NCBI GenBank assembly: GCA_036517855.1
Contig: DATDSR010000009.1
Span: 1-7,930 of the forward strand
DNA: 7,930 bases
Source: DATDSR01 sp036517855
GTDB lineage: Bacteria; Patescibacteriota; Minisyncoccia; Phycocordibacterales; DATDSR01
Direction: 5' to 3'
In this document: positions 5,134 through 7,930 of the stretch, in pieces
Position numbering within the stretch: the stretch's first letter is position 1
Layout: each line of letters opens with the position of its first letter
Position numbers and translations under genes: made by a program
The notes under the pieces: model-generated
The model's database searches: none
Told to the model about the DNA's origin: nothing
The model's input: only the letters and a program-made list of their open reading frames with translations

Positions 5134-5994
5134 ATGGTTACGCCGCAAGAGGAACAACCACAATTGGCCAAGGCTTTGGGCCTTACTGTGCCACTCTACT
5201 TCAAGCGGGAGGACCTGCACCCCTACGGCTCGCACAAGGGGCGCTCTATCCCCTACATGCTCGAACAATACGCTAAGGGCGGGCACACTAAATTCGCCAT
5301 CTCAAGTTCGGGGAACGCGGCTCTTGCTGCCGGGCTTTTTTTGCGAGACTACAATATTAAGTTCACTGAATCTCCTCTTTGGCTTGAAATATACGTGGGT
5401 GAAAATATTAGCACGGCAAAATTTGCAATGTTAAATGAGCAATTTGCAAACAATGATAGAATTAAAATAATTAAAACAGACAAACCCAAGCAAGCTGTGC
5501 ACGTTTTGAATAAGAAAGGTGAGGCTAAAGCTTTGCGTCAGTCGAATGATGATTTAGCTTTGACTGGTTATAAAAGATTAGTGGATGAACTGAAAGAGCT
5601 TGAAAATGTCAGTGCTGTGTTTGTACCCACGTCATCCGGCACAACGGCCCAGGCACTTGCCGAAGGTGGTTTACCAATTTACATAGTCCAGCCAAACTCC
5701 TGCCACCCGATAGCCGATTTGTTCAACACTAAGTGTCGAACAGTCGTGGAAGAAACGTTGGCTGATGCTATTGTAGACATCGTGGCTTTGCGTAAAGACA
5801 AAGTTCACACACTGGCCAAAGGTGGCTACGTCGTGAGCAATGGCAAGATCAAGAATGCGATCAAGCTCGCCAAAATATACACAGGCATAGAACTCTCACC
5901 CAACTCCGCCTTGTCGCTAGCAGGCCTAATTCAGGCTCTTAAAACTGGCCGGCAGCCAAAGGGGAGTATTGTTTGTCTGATAACCGGCCGTTAG
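5134..5994 (+). CDS. Threonine-synthase-like PLP-dependent enzyme (fold type II)
   Basis: The 286-residue product has fold-type-II landmarks. KREDLHPYGSHKGRS at 24-38 contains K35, the likely PLP lysine (threonine synthase typically has SFKDR). SSSGNAALAAG at 57-67 is the phosphate-side/substrate loop. PTSSGTTAQAL at 165-175 replaces the usual glycine loop that grips PLP phosphate. ITGR ends the protein, like the HTG end of relatives. It is shorter than typical threonine synthases, lacking an extended N-terminal domain, so the substrate could be O-phosphohomoserine, a serine derivative, diaminopropionate or another amino acid. The divergent LysW-like neighbour hints at amino-acid metabolism. 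The middle third (about 5380-5620) is markedly more AT-rich than the ends. The start is ATG without a Shine-Dalgarno, placed by the -10 six bases upstream. Its stop overlaps the stop of the opposing gene. Confidence 0.8.
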   Translation: MVTPQEEQPQLAKALGLTVPLYFKREDLHPYGSHKGRSIPYMLEQYAKGGHTKFAISSSGNAALAAGLFLRDYNIKFTESPLWLEIYVGENISTAKFAMLNEQFANNDRIKIIKTDKPKQAVHVLNKKGEAKALRQSNDDLALTGYKRLVDELKELENVSAVFVPTSSGTTAQALAEGGLPIYIVQPNSCHPIADLFNTKCRTVVEETLADAIVDIVALRKDKVHTLAKGGYVVSNGKIKNAIKLAKIYTGIELSPNSALSLAGLIQALKTGRQPKGSIVCLITGR

Positions 5995-6377
5995 CCCGCC
6001 TTCAATTTGACCACAAGAATTTTCAATAACTGGACGACGCTCTTTTGGGCGTCCCCCTCTGACTTGCTGTCGGTGAAAGCCTTCCAAGCGGCCAGGATCT
6101 CGGCATCCTTGGTCTCGCGCACTTCGTTCTCGAGGCGCAGACGAGTTTCGAAGTCAACCTCCCCGGGAGCGTCTAAAACAGAGTTGACGAAATCCTCCAT
6201 AAATAACAGGACGTAGCCACTCTTGTTCGTTTGCCCAACCACTGGCACTTCACCGGTAATTTGGTTCTTCAATGAGCTGACATAGATCGTGAGGCCGACC
6301 ACGGCAATGACTAGAATACCAATAATTACAGTTGTGGCAACATGAACGCGATGACTTGAGGGAGATGTGGTATCCAT
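5991..6377 (-). CDS. Small single-span membrane protein of unknown function
   Basis: From ATG 6377 the product is 128 residues. A short hydrophilic N-terminus precedes one membrane segment at about residues 14-35 (VATTVIIGILVIAVVGLTIY), then a soluble domain ends in amphipathic helices (RLRLENEVRETKDAEILAAW; SVVQLLKILVVKLK). This is a signal-anchor layout with the C-terminal domain probably outside. I recognise no family. An in-frame TTG at 6392 overlaps the TGA of the upstream surface-protein gene as TTGA and would add five residues by coupled translation. Neither start has a clear Shine-Dalgarno. Co-directional position right behind a membrane-anchored surface protein suggests an operon and a possible accessory role. 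Its TAA and the opposing gene's TAG overlap in TTAG at 5991-5994. Confidence 0.7.
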   Translation of the reverse strand: MDTTSPSSHRVHVATTVIIGILVIAVVGLTIYVSSLKNQITGEVPVVGQTNKSGYVLLFMEDFVNSVLDAPGEVDFETRLRLENEVRETKDAEILAAWKAFTDSKSEGDAQKSVVQLLKILVVKLKAG

Positions 6378-6388
6378 ATATTGTTTGT

Positions 6389-7930
6389 TCAATAACGAGA
6401 GCGCAACCTATCCTTATAAAAATTGTAAGCCAAAAGCAAGATAACCGCAAGCAACATAACCACAACCGAGACCCACGGCCAGCCAAGCCCGCGCAATAAC
6501 CCTCCGGAGGGCTGTAATTCTATATTCTCATGCACGCCCGATCCTTCGGTAACCATGAAGGGACTGCCTTGGTAAGCTTTGTAGCCGCTCGCCTCGACGC
6601 TCATATAATACTCCCCGGGTGGCACAAGGAAGGAGTACTCACCGGCCCGGCCCGTGATTTGCGGATTGCGCTGTTGATAATCCGCCGCTGGCCACAGGAC
6701 AAAACGCCCGCTTTTGTCTCTGACAAACATACTCACTTCGGCCTTTTCAACGCGGAGTTCTCCGCCCGAGAGATTGGCATACACATACCCCTCGGGGTCC
6801 ACCACCAGGGCGAAGCGCAGCTCTTTGTTGCCGAGGTCGGGATCTTCATAGTCAATGACGGTGATGACCTCAAAGAGGCTGGCCACCAGAGGAGCTTGGA
6901 TGTCGGCTGTCCACACGCTATCGCCGTCCTCGTCCTCGAAGACAAACTTGTTAAGCAGGAGGTGGTTCTCGATGGTAGGCAGGTCGGTAGTGGCCTTGCC
7001 CAGGGGCTCCTGGGAGAGGATGGCCGAGGCGGCCAGGGAGGAAAGGGGCAGGGAGAACTTGCTCGTATCAGCCTCACTAAAGCGGTTCTCCTTGAGGACG
7101 AGATAGCCGGTCACCGAGCTCGCCTGCCGCTCGGGGCGGACGGCCAGGGTCAGGGGCTGGCCAGAGACGGCGTTCACTCTCTGGGTGATCACTCCCTCTT
7201 CGGAGATATCCAGGAAGTTGGCGTAGGAGATGGAGGGGGTGGCAGGAGCTTGGCCCGCGAAGCCGGTAGGCGAAGTGGGGCCAAGAGCCAGGATAGTCTC
7301 GGTGGGCAGGTCGGCCAAGTTCTCCACCTTGGGCAGGACGAAGGAGGAGCCCAGGAGCTTCTCGAGATCGGAGAGGCGAGAGACGCCCAGGGATTCGAAG
7401 GTGGCGGCGAACTCGGGGAACTTCAGGGCGGCCAGGGCCAGGGGCTTGGGCAGAGGGGCCAGGGCAAAAGCGATGATGGGCTCGGGGTCAAGGAGTTGCC
7501 AGAGGCCGGAGAAGACAAGAGGCCTGCTTGCCCCGAGCTTGTCGAGGGCGGGAGGGGGAGGTCCCTCGACCGTGCTCTGGGTAAAGAAGAAGTCCGCGAT
7601 GGCCTTGATGACATTGGCCACATTGGGGATGGAAGGTGGGATGTATGCGACAAAAAGTGGGAGTGGCAGGGCCTGCCCTGCGAAGCCGGGAGGCGAAGCA
7701 GGGGGTTGCGGATTCGTGTTCACTGTGCCATAGAGGCCCAGGGGGCCACCGCCTCCCCCGCCACCCCCGCTGTCTGTGGAGGCCGGAGGGGGTGGCACAG
7801 TGACCGTGGCTGTGGTGCTGGCCGTGGTGTCGGTGACGTCTTCGTTGTCGGTGTATGAGGCGGTGATGGTGCCGGAGCTTGCCACTTGGAGGGTGCCGTC
7901 CGCCACCGAGGCTCCTGCTTCGGTGAGGGT
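6389..7930 (-). CDS. C-terminal part of a large membrane-anchored surface protein (5' end beyond window)
   Basis: The frame stays open to the edge, showing 513 residues. In order, numbered from the edge: the end of a beta-rich repeat-type domain (TASYTDNEDVTDTTAS, about 20-40); a Pro-rich linker with eight glycines (about 55-62); a long Ala/Pro/Leu-rich region with the paired motif GFAGQA; a beta-rich acidic stretch; a carboxypeptidase-regulatory-like domain at about 396-474 (GEYSFLVPPGEYYMSVEASG); a hydrophobic segment at about 484-505; and a short basic tail, KDRLRSRY. The final hydrophobic segment and positive tail would anchor the protein with nearly everything outside. There is no LPxTG motif. 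The coding strand is extremely C-rich. A dispersed repeat copy (7523-7548) encodes ALDKLGASR. Adhesion or structural function is a guess from architecture. Confidence 0.8.
   Translation of the reverse strand, partial: TLTEAGASVADGTLQVASSGTITASYTDNEDVTDTTASTTATVTVPPPPASTDSGGGGGGGGPLGLYGTVNTNPQPPASPPGFAGQALPLPLFVAYIPPSIPNVANVIKAIADFFFTQSTVEGPPPPALDKLGASRPLVFSGLWQLLDPEPIIAFALAPLPKPLALAALKFPEFAATFESLGVSRLSDLEKLLGSSFVLPKVENLADLPTETILALGPTSPTGFAGQAPATPSISYANFLDISEEGVITQRVNAVSGQPLTLAVRPERQASSVTGYLVLKENRFSEADTSKFSLPLSSLAASAILSQEPLGKATTDLPTIENHLLLNKFVFEDEDGDSVWTADIQAPLVASLFEVITVIDYEDPDLGNKELRFALVVDPEGYVYANLSGGELRVEKAEVSMFVRDKSGRFVLWPAADYQQRNPQITGRAGEYSFLVPPGEYYMSVEASGYKAYQGSPFMVTEGSGVHENIELQPSGGLLRGLGWPWVSVVVMLLAVILLLAYNFYKDRLRSRY
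6500..6511. repeat. 12-bp perfect palindrome in the surface-protein gene
   Basis: CCCTCCGGAGGG is fully self-complementary and lies just before the membrane-anchor codons, encoding part of QPSGGLL. It may be a further short palindromic unit or chance in G/C-rich coding sequence. Confidence 0.35.
7248..7276 (-). repeat. GFAGQA-encoding repeat, copy 1
   Basis: Matches 7671-7699 at 24 of 29 bases, same strand and same frame, encoding SPTGFAGQA. Four of the five differences fall at positions that do not change the peptide or only its last bases; one changes Thr to Pro. Confidence 0.6.
7523..7548 (-). repeat. Dispersed repeat copy (TCGACAAGCTC type) inside the surface-protein gene
   Basis: On the minus strand it reads CCC then TCGACAAGCTCGGGGCAAGC plus AGG. 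It differs by one base from the 4441-4468 copy over 23 bases, and lacks two bases (GT) before that core. It is read in a different frame here (LDKLGAS). Confidence 0.8.
7671..7699 (-). repeat. GFAGQA-encoding repeat, copy 2
   Basis: Second copy of the 29-base unit, encoding SPPGFAGQA just after the glycine run and proline linker of the surface protein. Confidence 0.6.

Noticed and set aside
5112..5171. Longer LysW-like protein with extra N-terminal CGCSSCG
   Set aside because: The added codons are antisense to the PLP-enzyme start and cross the divergent promoter. LysW-type proteins begin just before the first CPEC, as with the ATG at 5111.
4847..5434. Plus-strand open frame of 195 codons
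   Set aside because: It runs antisense to the LysW-like gene and then through the PLP-enzyme gene in another frame. Its translation has no recognisable motif and many rare residues, typical of a shadow.
6530..7858. Plus-strand open frame of 442 codons opposite the surface protein
   Set aside because: It is G-rich antisense sequence with low-complexity Gly/Arg/Gln translation. The minus-strand frame has a coherent domain order, membrane anchor and compatible partner gene.
6840..7930. G/C-rich repeats suggestive of a CRISPR array or tandem repeat
   Set aside because: No regularly spaced direct repeats with unique spacers are present. The similarity is codon bias in an Ala/Pro/Leu-rich protein plus a few short repeat units.

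Overview
The window looks like a piece of a candidate phyla radiation (Patescibacteria, probably Parcubacteria-type) genome. The evidence is indirect: compact gene packing, a diverged MraY and Mpl, a LysW-like zinc ribbon beside a short threonine-synthase-like enzyme, a large low-complexity surface protein, and short palindromic repeats lying in-frame inside genes. I recall similar repeats from such genomes but could not search for them. TGA is used as a stop, so the recoded-UGA lineages are unlikely.

Layout. Positions 1-149 hold the C-terminal end of an unrecognised gene carrying a perfect 13-bp inverted repeat. A cysteine peptidase-like protein (158-838) follows. A consensus promoter then drives a 68-residue unknown protein with a strong Shine-Dalgarno (904-1110), closed by a terminator. 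mraY (1187-2302) starts from an apparently leaderless GTG. A second Shine-Dalgarno small gene (2342-2602) has its own promoter and terminator. A palindrome at 2668-2689 precedes a leaderless gene for a protein like the C-terminal domain of arginyl-tRNA-protein transferase (2726-3370), which overlaps a Mpl/MurC-type Mur ligase (3315-4844). A nested inverted-repeat structure (4828-4940) separates this ligase from a convergent LysW-like gene (4944-5111, minus). That gene diverges from a PLP enzyme (5134-5994) through one symmetric -10 element. The minus strand from 7930 to 5991 encodes the C-terminal half of a large membrane-anchored surface protein and a small single-span membrane protein.

How the genes work together. 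MraY and the Mpl-like ligase both act on UDP-MurNAc intermediates of peptidoglycan. The aminoacyl-tRNA transferase-like protein is translationally tied to the ligase, which suggests, but does not prove, a role in modifying wall peptides. LysW-like plus threonine-synthase-like proteins suggest a small amino-acid module. 

The least expected signals are: (i) two kinds of gene start, leaderless with a -10 exactly six bases before the start codon, and Shine-Dalgarno starts at the two small genes; (ii) a palindromic -10 shared by two divergent genes; (iii) the same short repeat inserted in two unrelated genes in different reading frames; (iv) a 113-bp nested fold between convergent genes. No RNA genes, CRISPR array or insertion sequence were seen, and no gene-free stretch exceeds 300 bases.
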